A stretch of 64,000 nt of DNA from Paraphysomonas bandaiensis (Eukaryota; Chrysophyceae), in assembly GCA_965644295.1 (NCBI GenBank), contig CBFFRP010000298.1, positions 248,001 through 312,000 of the forward strand, in the 5' to 3' direction. Under the pieces are notes generated by a model. That model saw only the letters and a list, made by a program, of their open reading frames with translations, had not been told where the DNA came from and did not search any database. Below are positions 12,992 to 24,712 of the stretch, in pieces. Both the position numbers and the translations under genes were made by a program. Positions within the stretch are counted from its first letter, which is position 1. Each line of letters begins with the position of its first letter.

Positions 12992-13491
12992 CTATCCCTC
13001 CCACTTGTAACCGCAGCTACAACATATGAATATTAATCGAAGAGCAGTCGATCGTTTTGTTTGCTCCGCCTGAGTATTCGTTACTATTGGCAGCAAGACA
13101 AGCATAAATACATACTTGAAAAAATACAGCTTCGTTATGACCACACTCCGCGCACTCTACATCACGGGATCTCTGTAGTGTAGGGTCCTGTGTGCATATA
13201 TTAGAATAACTAAGTCACACAGCACAGCCATAACACATCGTACTTTGTTTAACTCTGACGGAATGACATCCAAACTCGTTCTGTATATATATAAACATAT
13301 AAATAAAATTATATTATAAATTATACGTACGATGATTCCTTTACTACTTCATGTAATCTAACGCAACTGTTGTTGACATTTGTTTCAGTGTAGTTACAGA
13401 GTTTGCAGGCATATTCAAGTTTCTTTAAAGCAATGTTCTCTTTAGGGTAGAGCAGATTACTGCATTCTCTACAAAATTTCATTGTTGACAT
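12992..13491 (-). CDS. RPB9: RNA polymerase II subunit RPB9
   Basis: Small zinc-ribbon subunit of RNA polymerase II, acting in start-site choice, elongation and fidelity. Four exons, 13331-13491, 13244-13280, 13116-13187 and 12992-13069, sum to 348 nt (115 residues), close to the usual size. The N-terminal ribbon reads MKFCRECSNLLYPKEN with a second pair in YACKLCNYTE. The C-terminal ribbon holds DPTLQRSRDVECAECGH, NEAVFFQ, then FICCSCGYKWEG. The DPTL and AVFFQ blocks are RPB9/TFIIS-type signatures. The introns are 46-56 nt and one about 50 nt. The start is the first ATG before the FCREC block. Divergent from the kinase gene at 14091. Confidence 0.93.
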
Positions 13492-14090
13492 GTTTAATGA
13501 ATGTAATTGTAATGATTATAAGTGTTATAATGGGAGGTAGGAGATGAGAGGAATGACCAGTGCTTTAAATGACTGCTGTGTGCGCTATATATATATATAT
13601 ATATATACAGTGCTGCTGTACATATGTACACATACACACACTCTCTCCATAAATGTACTGCTGTCTGTATATGTATGAGAGGCTTCTGGAAAAGAAATGT
13701 ACATCTGCACTGCTGTATATCTATACACAACAGTGTGTACAGCAGTACATACATATATACTCCATATGGTCAATGATATACAGCAGTACATTTCTAGCAG
13801 TTTAGTTTATATTTTATATAGTTCAATGTACTGCTGTATCGTACTGTAGTACATATATATACATACATGTCTGTTTCTGTTTCAATCGTCGTGTATAATT
13901 TTCTCAGTGCATTACAACCCACACTCCTCTAGGAACTATCAACCCTCAGCCTTCTAATCACAGTATCCCTCTATTCAACTCTCATATTCTGAGTATTTCT
14001 TCATTCATTACTCATATGATTAACGAGAACTATATATAACACTCATCACACAGCAGTTCATACCACTCCACATCCTAAACATATACAAAC
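13492..14090. promoter_or_regulatory. Divergent promoter region of RPB9 and the kinase, with TACTGCTGTA cluster
   Basis: A 599-bp spacer with an alternating AT tract at about 13586-13607 and at least six copies of TACTGCTGTA or its complement between 13605 and 13850. Examples lie near 13612, 13652, 13707, 13738, 13777 and 13825. A further CAGCAG lies near 14051, about 40 bp before the kinase ATG. The same motif recurs in other 5' regions of the window, so a regulatory role is likely but inferred. Confidence 0.5.
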
Positions 14091-17000
14091 ATGAAACAAT
14101 CGGGTTGGAACAATAGATTTAATATCGACACCACTACAACCAACAATAGCAAAACATCAGTTGCAATAACAAGAAAAAAACCCAAGAGATACATTGCTAT
14201 GAATGGTACAGAGGTGAAGTCGACTATAAATTCTGGTCCCACTAAACTCAAACATAAAAAAAAAGTGAAGCCTAAAATAAAATCATCTCCAGCGACTAAA
14301 CCACGAATATATTCACCAGTGGAAGCAACTGTATCTCCTATGCCGGAAAAACGACGTCATCACTCGATATACAAGAGCAGATCGCAACAGCTGGAGTCAC
14401 CCACTCGACCTTTTTCACTGCCGTTGATTGAGAAGACCCACGGTATCAGTGGTGAAGAACAGGCAAAGAGATCTTCCACTGGTGATCCTCAGCCTTCTCG
14501 ACTTGCCCCCACAGTTTCCAATACATCATTATCTCTTGAGATCGACGTTTCGTCCAGCAATGTGCCAACTGCCAAAGAACGCAGACAGTGGCGTGAGTTC
14601 TCTACCTTAACAGAAGATCATAGGGACACAGACGGCCTCTGTGATTTAGTCCGACTTGTTAGTATTGGAAAGGGTTCTTCCGCCTATGTCTACAAGTCTG
14701 TCCTTTTTCCTAGCCTCAGAGTGGTGGCTGACAAAGTTGTGGTCATATCAAATAAAGAAAAGAGTTCGCAGTTAGTTCGGGAGCTGAAGTCACTGAGAGC
14801 TACTGTCCTCGGTACCAGCTCAAGTAGTAGCACCAACAGCTCGAAACCCACCTCGTCTAATATAGTACGGCTCTTGGAGGTCTATCCCAATCCCAGAGAC
14901 GGTACAATCTCCGTATGTTTGGAGTACATGGATGGAGGGTCTCTGCAGGATGTTGTGAGGGGAGGTGGATGTCAGTGCGAAAGTGTGCTGGCAGGTCTTG
15001 CGAGGCAGATGCTTCGCGGTCTGGCATTTCTCCACAGCAAAAGACACATTCATAGGTGTGCCTACATTGTGTATTCCTATTATAGTGAGATGGAAATGCA
15101 TTTATTCGGTTGTCTTGCACTCTGCAACTGTACATATTCGTGAGCTTTTTAATATTGACTTTATAGGGACATCAAGCCTGGGAATATTTTAATGTGCAGC
15201 GGACGGGGAACAACTAATGGGTCAGATGGAGCAGCAGTGAAAATTTCGGATTTTGGATTATCCAAGGAATTGGAGAAAGGCCACAGTCTCGCAGACTCGT
15301 TTCTGGGAACCTTCCACTATATGAGCCCGTGAGTTCACTTTTGCATGCTGTATAGTCCTATATGCAATTAATTGTGATGTTATTCTTTTGAAGTTGATGA
15401 ATGTAGCGTTATTTATGTTATACATCCGTTTCACTCAACTGACTTTCTGGCGGCAGAGAGCGAATTGCTGGGGGGGACTATTCGTTTTCGTCGGATATAT
15501 GGAGCTTCGGAATGACTATCTTGGCTGTGGCCCTAGGAAGGTATCCGTTTTCTCCAGGTAGCCCCAGATTAGGCCTCACCGGTAAAGGTTCTGATACAGC
15601 TGGATACGGTAAAGAGGGTGAGGGGGGATACTGGGCGATTTTACAAGCTATACAGGAAAGACCATCTGTTCGGTCTCTATTGCAGTCCTGTCAGCACTCG
15701 TGCGAGAGTCACACCCATTCATTTGGAATGCCAATGTCGGCGATGACTCAACAATTTACTCAAGATTTTCATTCATTTCTATCTCTAGCCTTGCATAGAG
15801 ACCAAAAAAAGCGCCCCACTGCCGCGTCCTTACTTCAGCATGCATTTTTGACCAATACCACTACAGCTGTAGAAGAGGATGCGACGAAGGAATTCATTCT
15901 TCAATGCTGTGCTCGTCATAGTGAACACATAGAATCCCGTGGTGTCAGTGCGACCATGAGGCCACGTGCTACACGGGCTAGGGCTTTATCTGGAGATGAA
16001 GATGACGGAAGAGAGGGCGGCAAAACTGCTGACAATAGTGTGCATATACGCCAAAGGAGTCGTGGTAAAGCAACTGGTGTTGTTGACCCATCCAAGCCGC
16101 GGTCAAGTGGAGGGAAAAGTTCTCAAGATCCCGGAATCAAGCAGCTGAGGAAGATACTCAGGGCATATAGGGAATACATGAATCGAACTTGGGGTGGTGC
16201 CAGCGGTCTTGTCGCGTCTGCAAGGGCGCATGGACAACCGATGAAAATGGAAAGCATCATTCTTCAAACCATTGCGCCACTTCTGGAACCCAGCACGATA
16301 GTCAACCTATCAGTGCAGCTCAATGCGCCAGTTCGGCTAGTGAAGAAGGGTTTCCGGAAAATAATAAGTGAGATAAAGGGAATAGTGGAGCAAGTAGCAG
16401 AGCTAGACCCAGAGGCGGGAGCTTGTTCAGTCGGGCTCTCGACCTTACTGGAAGGAGGTTTTCCCCAAGAAAACAGGACCAGCAAGGATGCTCCTACCAA
16501 ACCTATGCCCCGCGCATCTCCTGCAAAGGTAGTATCGAGTCTAGAAGCTTCCCGTATCATGAGCCCATCTGGTACTGGGTCCCCTGTAGTGCGTCGAACT
16601 AGCAGCGGGTCGAGCGGAATGGTTAGTCGTCTTGACTCAAGCGATGGCTCCGATGCTGCAGCTGTAGCGGAGATTCGTGCACTTGTATCCAGCGGCCGGC
16701 AAAATATGTCTGTAGCCCTTCATAGCAGCCCGGAACGCGTACGCAGTTCCGTCATTCCTGACGCTGTTGAAGAAGGAGGGGAGGATGATGAGGATAGGCA
16801 GTATCTCGAGGGATTCGCGGACACTTACGATGAAGAGGATGTGGGATTTTCATGCACAAAACCGGAGCCGATTACGGTATCTGACTCTTCGCGGGCATCT
16901 CACACTCACAACCCCGGTAGCATGTCGGCATCTATATCAGATAAATCCGTTCCACAAGCTTCTCTATTGGGCAAGGACCCGTCTGGTGTATCAATGTCAC

Positions 17001-17314
17001 CAGGTTATAAACCAAGAATATCTCCGTCAGAACCACAGTCTCTCTCTGAAAAAAGTAGTGTAAATATATCAAACCGACTTGCTATGTCGCCCATTAGTTC
17101 ATCAAAGCGATCTGTAGTGAGTGGATCGCCACATCAAAGCTGTTGGGATGATAGCAAGACGACAACTGACTCAAAAGAGCCTGTCACTCCAGTAGTTATA
17201 GCAAATCATGGCGAGAACAAACGTGAAGTAGAAACAGAAGAAAGTGAAGATGAATATGACGATGATTATGAGGATGACGATGAATTTTATGCGGACGAAG
17301 AATTCGACGACTAA
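14091..17314 (+). CDS. MAPKK-like serine/threonine protein kinase with long acidic tail
   Basis: Three exons, 14091-15055, 15167-15328 and 15457-17314, give 994 residues; the junctions restore HRDIKPGN and YMSPERIAGG. An N-terminal basic, Ser/Pro-rich region of about 180 residues precedes the kinase domain. That domain shows GKGSSAYVYK (glycine loop), the VADKVV lysine, LEYMDGGSL, HIHRDIKPGNIL, ISDFGLSKE and SSDIWSFGMTILAVALGRYPF. The activation loop lies between DFG and GTFHYMSPE, and the GRYPF block is typical of STE7/MAPKK kinases. The lobe ends near a conserved RPTAASLLQHAF. The remaining 450 residues are Ser-rich and disordered-looking, ending in a run of Asp/Glu. Probably a cytosolic signalling kinase; its cascade partners are not visible here. 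Confidence 0.9.
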
Positions 17315-18170
17315 ACGTGTGCAGTATCTATTAGCAACTATAGATATCGTCACTGCGTTATTGACTATAGTTGCTACCACTTCGTTCTTGAGTAGTCTAT
17401 ATGCTGGACAGATACCTGTGTCGCTGAGACTTTATTTGTTTAAAAACAGTATATTTGTCATTTCTGCATATTAACACGATACTAAGGGTAAGCTATTTTT
17501 TCCATGTTCAATCTGTGTCCGTAGAGCAAAGCCAGTATGTAGAATGAAGACCTGAAATGATTCAGCGTGCAAAGTAGTAGTGTTAATAAGGGCTGGGGAC
17601 AATATCTTTATTGTAGTAGTATGCATTGTTCGATCGGTTAGAGTACTATACCCGTATTTTATTGGGAAGCTAGCTTACAATATAGTGGTTCCTTACCCTG
17701 ATAATATATTATACATGACCCTGAAACGCAGATACCATAAAATTCTATGCACTGACAATGGACTAGATGCTTGGATACGCAGTATCTACTAATACGCAGT
17801 AACTAATAGTACAGCAAATAAAAATTTGTACAGTAATTGTGTACTCTACTACATTATAATCATTACCACTTCCGTAATTAGCATAATATTTGACAAAAGA
17901 CATGCCAGGGTTTCGTAGCAATTAATTGAAAATTAATAATTGAAACAACTCGACATTGAAAGACAGACGTTCGCCAACTATAGCAGAAATTAAATCAATT
18001 ACTTGAAATCTATTATGCATAATTAAGCTAGGTTAACCTTGAATGTATTGAAAGGGTTTAGCCATCAATTATATAATTAAAAACCAATAACAAACAATTA
18101 CTGTAACAATTAAAATTGCATGACATTGAAAATGATGATAATCAGAATTAATTGTTACACAACCCTGTTA
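17315..18170. other. AT-rich intergenic region, no gene seen
   Basis: Downstream of the kinase. Between 17910 and 18140 there are many AATTAATTG/CAATTAATT-type short repeats. No coding frame is supported. Confidence 0.5.
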
Positions 18171-18174
18171 TTTT

Positions 18175-18420
18175 GTTGAGTTTTACTGTTTGAGAGCGAT
18201 TAAAAGGGTTAGTTCTGATGTATTTGAATTTTGACCGTTACTTGAAGAATAAAGTGGTGATTAAAACAGTATTACATGAAGTATTGAGATGACAGAAATA
18301 ATAGCAGTGAAAATCAAATATATAAACTGTACAAGATCGTATCTATCTAGATCGTATGAAAATCATTGGCAGTTGAGACAACATGAACTCGGTGAATGGC
18401 AACTAATGGTAAGTGAGATT
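18175..18420 (+). repeat. Dispersed repeat family A (copy 1)
   Basis: Begins TGTTGAGTTTTACTGTTTGA and shares scattered blocks with 33465-33720, 33778-34030 and, inverted, about 42470-42730. Shared blocks include GAGAGCGATTAAAAG, GTATTTGAATTTTGAC, AGATCGTATGA and TGAATGGCAA. The copies are diverged, so this is an old interspersed family. No coding potential is seen. Confidence 0.6.
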
Positions 18421-18499
18421 GATCATAACTTATAATCAAAGCACTGAGAGTGCATTATTATTAGCTAATTAAGTGCTTATTGCAATTTCCATATAAATA

Positions 18500-18605
18500 T
18501 GGTGTTACTAAGTTGTTACTAAGTGTGAATAGAAGTAAGTGTTACTAAGTAAGTGTTACTAAGTTGTTACTAAGTGTGAATAGAAGTAAGTGTTACTAAG
18601 TGTCG
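18500..18605 (+). repeat. Tandem GTTACTAAGT / GTGAATAGAAGTAAGT repeat (copy 1)
   Basis: Alternating GTTACTAAGT and GTGAATAGAAGTAAGT units. A related array lies at 24537-24712, so the two arrays flank the segment carrying TRIP4 and the fringe-like gene. Confidence 0.7.
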
Positions 18606-19003
18606 AAAGGTTATGTAAGTAAAAGTTACGTTGTATCGAATGTTAGTTAATGGTAAAAATGAAACAAACTAAGACTAAGGAACAGATAGCAAAAAATATT
18701 ACTAAATAAGTAGAAACAAACGATGCAGGAAGCAGTGTTAAGTCAGCCGACGGAAATGAATTGGTTTCAGTGAGCTGGTCATGATACCGTGATGTCTCCA
18801 GTTCGGCTGTTCGAGCTGCCACATGCTGCTGCTCGTTTAAAGTATCCATTCCCTTGCGGCGAATATTAGTAACGAATCATTTCATCCAGTGTATCTGGAC
18901 AAGTAAGAGCATGCAATGTCTGATAGAAGGGATCAGGACTGCGGTCTTCCATGATCGAACACTCTGCAGGATCGTCAGGCAAGGGAGTAAAATCTTCCTC
19001 AAG

Positions 19004-19065
19004 CTCCAGAGCGCAAGTAAAACTCCAGGATTGTCAGGCAAGGGAGTTTTACTTGCGCTCTGGAG
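19004..19065. repeat. Perfect 23-bp inverted repeat (hairpin 1)
   Basis: Arms 19004-19026 and 19043-19065 are exact reverse complements with a 16-nt loop. The loop side also carries a second copy of the TCAGGCAAGGGAGT sequence found at 18975. Confidence 0.85.
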
Positions 19066-19557
19066 TATATTCTGGATACGAGTGTATGGATGGGAGTTCT
19101 ATGAGCTCTACTGGGATGCCCTTCGCGCTAACGAGAACAAAAGCGTCGTTTTTCATCGTCTTGTCCAAAAAAATATACCGCAGAAGCCAATCAGAAATGG
19201 AGCATGCCAATAAAGAAGTGTCACTCCAGGCAACACTCACTGTGAGGACACGAATCTTAGTCGTGATGATAACTCTGACTTGATTGCAGTGAAGTTGTGA
19301 TTGTGTAGTAATCGCAAATGCGGCTGACTAAAGTGTGACGTCGAACAGAACATTGAAGTATGGGCAGGCACTGGTATGTGAACAGCGTTTTGGAACTCCA
19401 AGAAGCAGATAGGGATGGTTTGAGGGAACAAGATACCATCATCCAGCTGAAATCTTGATGTCGTGCTGCAGAAACCGCAACTTCAATTTTGAAGTAGCGA
19501 ATGCCACGCACTTAGATAGTGATGTCTTGGAATTCCAATAAGGCAACAATTCTGTGT

Positions 19558-19716
19558 GTGGGAATATAAGATCCAGCAGAATATGTCGATCCAGCAAAAA
19601 AATCCAGGTTTTTTTGATGCATGCTGTTTTTTGACGAATATATTTCAGAGAAATAACGAAAAAAGGTCGATTTTTTTGCTGGATCGACATATTCCGCTGG
19701 ATCGACTTATTCCCAC
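19558..19716. repeat. About 47-bp inverted repeat (hairpin 2)
   Basis: Arms 19558-19604 and 19669-19716 match in reverse complement with few mismatches. Each arm contains two tandem GATCCAGC motifs and an oligo-A/T run; the centre is about 64 nt. The end sequence GTGGGAATA starts both arms. This could be a small terminal-inverted-repeat element or a transcribed hairpin. Confidence 0.8.
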
Positions 19717-20190
19717 AGAAGGAATTTGAGAGAGCGAATACACTGTGAATCGTGCCATTATTAACTGTGAGTTCGTATTGCAAGCTTCATCACTATGCGG
19801 GAGAGCTATTGTGAAGGTTTATGCCTCATTATCGACAAAATGAGCGTGACAAGTGGGTTCCCGTGACCTGTAGAAAAGCGGAGAGTGTATGTCTCGAGGT
19901 TATTGAAGACGACGCAAGCAAGCAGTATGCCTATTAGTATTGGAGGGGAGAAAAGCATTTGAAATGCGCAGTGAAAGTTCAGTCCGAGTACGTCGTTGAT
20001 TCATGTGCTGATTTACAGCATGAAACCGTGTTTGAAATGGAAAAAGAAGACCATGCAGGTGAGGTAGTGGATATGCTCGACTTACTGAGCAATGCTCTCA
20101 GTCGTGGTAAAAAGAGAAATAATGTATCAGAAATGGCTTTAAGCTCCAGAGACTCCCGGCTAGTGTCAGGTAATAAGTATTGGTACTAGA

Positions 20191-20874
20191 GACTAGAGTA
20201 GTAGAGTGTGTAGCTGGAGTACTATTGGTCTGTTGAGTAATAATCAGTTCATTCATTGGGGTACAGTTATTGCTTTTCTGTTACATGCGCAAGCAATAAT
20301 GAGAACTAGATGGTGTACTGTAATGAACTATAAGATTAGGTGAAATTTAGCATATATCAAGATTTGTCGTTAATTTGCAGCAAACGCATGCATGTGTATG
20401 TGTTTAAGCCATCCAACATGACAAAATTTGATAAATTTGCATATGGGCTCCATGAATCCCTCATAGCCTTCACTGTAATAACATAGACTTAAATCAGTCA
20501 AAAAATTTTAAGTTAACTACTACCACTGAGATTGTTTTGCTAATTAAAGAGGTAACCTTGTGTCTGTAGGACAGAAGAAAAATTCAGTTTAAATGTGATG
20601 TACTGTGCGTGCAATGATATTGAAATAAAAAACAATGCTGAAATAGGGGAACTATGTACTTTGTAGGGTTGTCGCCTTGATAATATTTCATAATCGTGAA
20701 GATCGTAAAATATCTGGAAGTTTTATGCAATTATTACTTTTTTTGCTTGATAATACAACCGTTATTCATGGAATAGTCAATGATATTCACAATACGAGTG
20801 ATGCCACATGTGATAAAAACACAGTTGAAATATATTAACTACTAAACGACAAATGAACATTCCTCATATATATT
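20191..20874. other. AT-rich intergenic region, no gene seen
   Basis: About 680 bp between the decayed region and the 3' end of TRIP4. No supported frame, RNA gene or repeat was seen. Confidence 0.45.
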
Positions 20875-22491
20875 CTACAGCTCGAGGTCGCCCTCTAATA
20901 CGTGTTGTACCTTATTCGTATTTACACTAGACGATTGTGATATTCCGACCGATTTTGTACTTGAGGCGGCACGCTTCAATATGCTACACAAAACCGTTTA
21001 GTAAATATTCACTGGTACTCAAAGCTTACCTCTCACGGAGTGCTTTGTATATATCTGCGGGCTTTGATGATCCCCCCACTAATCCAGTGTTCTCCAATGA
21101 AAATGATAGTTTATCAATTTCATCCCCTAGATTACTATTTGCCCCACCTATCATATCTACTGCCTCATGAAAACTCTGTTCTTGCTCGCAAACAGGAGAT
21201 GAAGCGGAATAATCGATATCATCCTGATGATTATCTGTGCACTCTTCTACTATTTTTCTGTATAAAGAGAGAGTATGAGACTACAATATTTTTCAAATGC
21301 ATCATGCACTTGACGAAAACGAAAACACACTGAAATATCGCATGTAATTGATATTTTATAAGTCAAATACCATACATACCGCCCTGCAATATCAAATGCT
21401 ACTCTTACTCCCTTTCCACTTCGCTTGTACTTCTCAAGTCGTCGCCGCTCTTTTTCATCTATCTGTGCCTTTTCTTCTGCTGTAAGCCATGTGGACGTTT
21501 CATAGTAGTCACCCTGAAAAGATATATATATATACTCAATATTCATGCATACTCTCGGTATTGGCTGCGTGACATGTGTACGGTGGTTGTCATATAATGT
21601 TTCTCTGTACAGGTACAAAATATAACATTCATGTACTCATGGTCACCCCGATATTATGAAAAGATATCAACGAGCTCTAATAAAATGTACGCTAATACTC
21701 TGGAGTGGTCTACCTGAGCATCATTAACCTTCGTTCTCTTAGCATTCTCCTTATCAAAGGTCAGTAATTTATCCTATAGATTTGCCACAATATCATATAA
21801 GTACACATATCACATGTATATATGATCACACTACCTTTTGTTTGTATGCAGCCGACATATCACCAGTAACCTCTGCCCGGTAATTTTGGACTTCATCGTT
21901 AGGCAAAGGTGGTATCAGCTCAACCCCACAAAACAAACATGGACCCAGCCCTTCCTTTTCGCAGTGAATGCGTCCACAATGAATGCAGCTGGTAGTGTAT
22001 GTATGATGAGTCGCAAAGCACCCACATATAGTGCGGAGAGTATTGTTGTCCTTGACTTTGCTATGTTTGGCTGGCTTATTGGTGCCTAATGTAGAGGTAC
22101 TATTCATCTTCTTTCCTTTCTTATGTTGTTTAGAGGAACGAGGCTCTTTGAGAGAGATATGAGGTGCTGCTTGAACTTGTGTTCTCTGTGTAGTTGTGTT
22201 TAGTGAGGGATATTCATCTGCCTTCGTTGTTTGATGTGCTTTGCCTCTTCCACTCTTGTTACCTGCACATCCCTTACGACTTTGCATGCATATCTCGGAA
22301 TATTTCTCGATTATTCCGAGAACTTTCTCATGATGTCCACATAATTCTTCTACAAATACAATCATATCACTCTTAGCTGTTGGATCGAAGGATGTTAAGT
22401 ACTCCACAACAGTCTCTAAGGCATCATCATTAACGATCCCTCTTAACTGATTCATCAGATACTCTTTTCCAGTCGTTAAGGAGTCTTTCAT
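20875..22491 (-). CDS. TRIP4: TRIP4/ASC-1 zinc-finger protein
   Basis: Homologue of activating signal cointegrator 1, a subunit of the ASC-1 complex active in transcription co-activation and ribosome quality control. Five exons (21835-22491, 21714-21773, 21380-21513, 21030-21257, 20875-20983) sum to 1188 nt, 395 residues. The zf-C2HC5 motif is seen in ICGCFATHH, SCIHCGRIHCEKEGLGPC and LFCGVEL (residues about 155-195). Downstream family blocks are DKLLTFDKENAKRTKVNDAQ, ETSTWLTAEEKAQI and VAFDIAGRKIV, the last across a splice junction. The C-terminal ASCH domain of animal TRIP4 is not present; the tail is acidic and Ser-rich. Divergent from the gene at 23000. Confidence 0.9.
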
Positions 22492-22999
22492 AGTAATGAA
22501 TATCGTGGTATGGAGCAGGAGATGAGTGGATGAATGGGTTCTTTAAGTTCTAGCTATACATACACAGCAGCATATATATATATATATATGCATGTACCAG
22601 TCTGTATGTACATACAGATACAGCATTCCATGTATGGGTATTCCATCTGCATCACACGGACTGTACTTCCATCCATACAGATATTTCCACACATTCAGAT
22701 TCTCCAAGAAACAGGCATATACCGCTGTACTGCTGAATACACCTAGTACGGGAGTACGATTTGTACTATCGTATTTACTTATCCAGCAGTACAGCATACT
22801 AAAATATCGTAGTGTTAAATGTCCAGCAGTGGTCCATGTCCAGATGGTCATACAGTTTCGTCAAAACAGATGTTAACTGCTCCCAAATCCAGCATACTTC
22901 CATTCCCTTCAACGCATATCTTGTACCTGTGATGCACACATGCAGCATGTGAGAGAGAAATAACGTCCCATACTCTCTATTTGTTAGCAAGTCAAGTAT
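22492..22999. promoter_or_regulatory. Divergent promoter region of TRIP4 and the fringe-like gene
   Basis: A 508-bp spacer with an alternating AT tract near 22570-22590. CAGCAG/CTGCTG-centred motifs lie near 22566, 22731, 22786 and 22827. TGTATGTACATACA, near 22603, is a perfect palindrome. It resembles the RPB9/kinase spacer. Confidence 0.45.
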
Positions 23000-24312
23000 A
23001 TGCTGTCTGTGGGCATTATTCTCTTCTTAGTTGTGTTTTTTACAGCACTGATTCGAACATACGGCGTGTCGTATGAGGGCGGTGATCTTGAGCCTGTCAA
23101 TGGGACTATACGCTACCCCAGTATAGCATTTGTAGTGCACAGCTACAGTGGGAATCATGTCATTCAGGATTTTATGCTCAAAACATTTCTTCGTAACACA
23201 CAAACTATAGTGATGACCGGGGTAGATGTCTCTGCTGCGGATGATGCTAAAGCCAAGCGACGACTGACGAGTAAGATCATCAGATACGATGGACATCCTG
23301 GCAAAATAACGGAAAAGTTCTCAGTGTACAAAGGCATTCATCGCCCTCTTGCCGGTATTTACTTTGCAAACAAGTCATTTCCTCACGTAGATTGGATATA
23401 TGTGATGGACGATGACAGTTTGCCGTTTATTCGTCTAGTTTACAAGGTACTGAGTGGAATTAATGCTCATATTCCTTTGTTATTAGGACAAGTTGGTAAG
23501 TGCAAAGTAAATGCAGCACATATTGTTTTTACTATTTCATAGGTCCTAAATCTGGCGGTCACGCCCCTTGTCGTGAATCCTCTAATTCTACGCATTGGTC
23601 TTGTTGTACATCGAAAACTACTCCCTGTGTTGCACATGTTCGCAATGCACCTAGATCAGGTGCTGTGTTTTCATATAACAGAACTTCTGAGAGTTTTGAA
23701 CCCACTTATCTCAATACTGGTCGAATGAAGAACCCGTGTAAATCAATGTACTCGGCCCCGGGCGAACGAATTGGTCATCCGTACGTACTAAATGCAACGA
23801 GTACAGATTTTGTGCCCCATATAACGTACCGACTTTTCCCTTACGGTGGGGCTACATATGCTGTATCACGTGGTATGATTCAGACTATAGGAGAGAAAAA
23901 CTGGAAACGATACATGGATGCATTCAGGTGCAAGGGTGGGGATTTAATGTTGATGTACTTGGTGCTCAACTTTGGATATTCTATAACGAGTCAAGAGTTC
24001 GGAGCTCTTCATGGTGCTCATGATGTTGTTTCCAAAATTGCCCATATGCACACTCGCGCGAGAGTGCCTTATTTCGACAAAGAAAGCTTCGCTCGTATGT
24101 GCCATTATTATTATCTTTACCCAAACAGATCAGATCTAATCCCCAACCCAAGTAATGCTCATATATATACGCGATTCAAGAGTAGTTTGTCCAAATGTGA
24201 AAGCGTGTGTGCACAATATAAGAATAGCAGTGGTATTTATGGCGATGTTACGTTTGATCCATATAAAACAGAATTTATAGAATACAAGCATTTGTACAAT
24301 GAGAATTCATGA
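23000..24312 (+). CDS. Fringe-like (GT31-type) membrane glycosyltransferase
   Basis: Two exons, 23000-23495 and 23543-24312, give 421 residues. Residues 1-20 (LSVGIILFLVVFFTALI) form a type II signal anchor. The central part resembles fringe/GT31 enzymes: YPSIAFVVHSYSGN at the start of the domain, PHVDWIYVMDDDSLPF carrying the DDD metal-binding motif, LLLGQVGPKSGGH across the intron, and FPYGGATYAVSRGMI, matching the GGAG/GGA block of the family. CKGGDLMLMYLVLNFGY fits the later catalytic region. Several N-x-S/T sites and many cysteines fit a Golgi lumenal enzyme. Donor and acceptor sugars are unknown. Confidence 0.75.
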
Positions 24313-24536
24313 CCGTTTTTTAATTATATTTTCTGAATTTTAAATTCGATGCTGTGTTCATAGTAGAATGTAGTGAATACATTGCATCATTATTTAATAT
24401 AGTTTTATTAGTTCTATTACTGCTTATTTCGTCATATCATTCATCCTTAGAATTACCAAAATAACGTGATTCTGCGACATAATACAAAAATTTACTAAGC
24501 CACATTCAAGCAATTGCTGCTAGGGTCAAAAGATTG

Positions 24537-24712
24537 ACAGTGTTACTAAGTGTGAATAGAAGTAAGTGTTACTAATAAGTGTCTAAGTGTTACTAAGTAT
24601 AATAATAGACAGTGTTACAAAGTGTAAATAGAAGTAAGTGTTAAAAATATAATAATTGACAGTGTTCCTAAGTGTGAATAGAAGTAAGTGTTACTAAGCA
24701 TTAATTATTTCT
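24537..24712 (+). repeat. Tandem GTGAATAGAAGTAAGT repeat (copy 2)
   Basis: Three diverged units of about 60 bp, each GACAGTGTTACTAAGTGTGA followed by AATAGAAGTAAGTGTTA. Related to the array at 18500-18605. Confidence 0.7.

Larger units (their letters stand above)
18854..20190 (+). pseudogene. Decayed coding-like region, possible coiled-coil pseudogene
   Basis: Several short plus-strand stretches look like coding sequence but are broken by stops and do not form one frame. Examples are WEFYELYWDALRANENK (about 19098-19150), VLELQEADRDGLREQDTI (about 19390-19445) and VVDMLDLLSNALSRGKK (about 20066-20115). The first two have coiled-coil or charged character. Two strong hairpins interrupt the region. 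Either a pseudogene or a gene whose exons I could not join; no family recognised. Confidence 0.3.

Noticed and set aside
13560-13800. Minus-strand frames of 68-86 codons
   Set aside because: They consist of translated TA/GTA-rich simple sequence in a promoter region.
18500-18605. CRISPR-like array
   Set aside because: Units are adjacent and irregular without unique spacers, in a eukaryotic genome; this is a simple tandem repeat.
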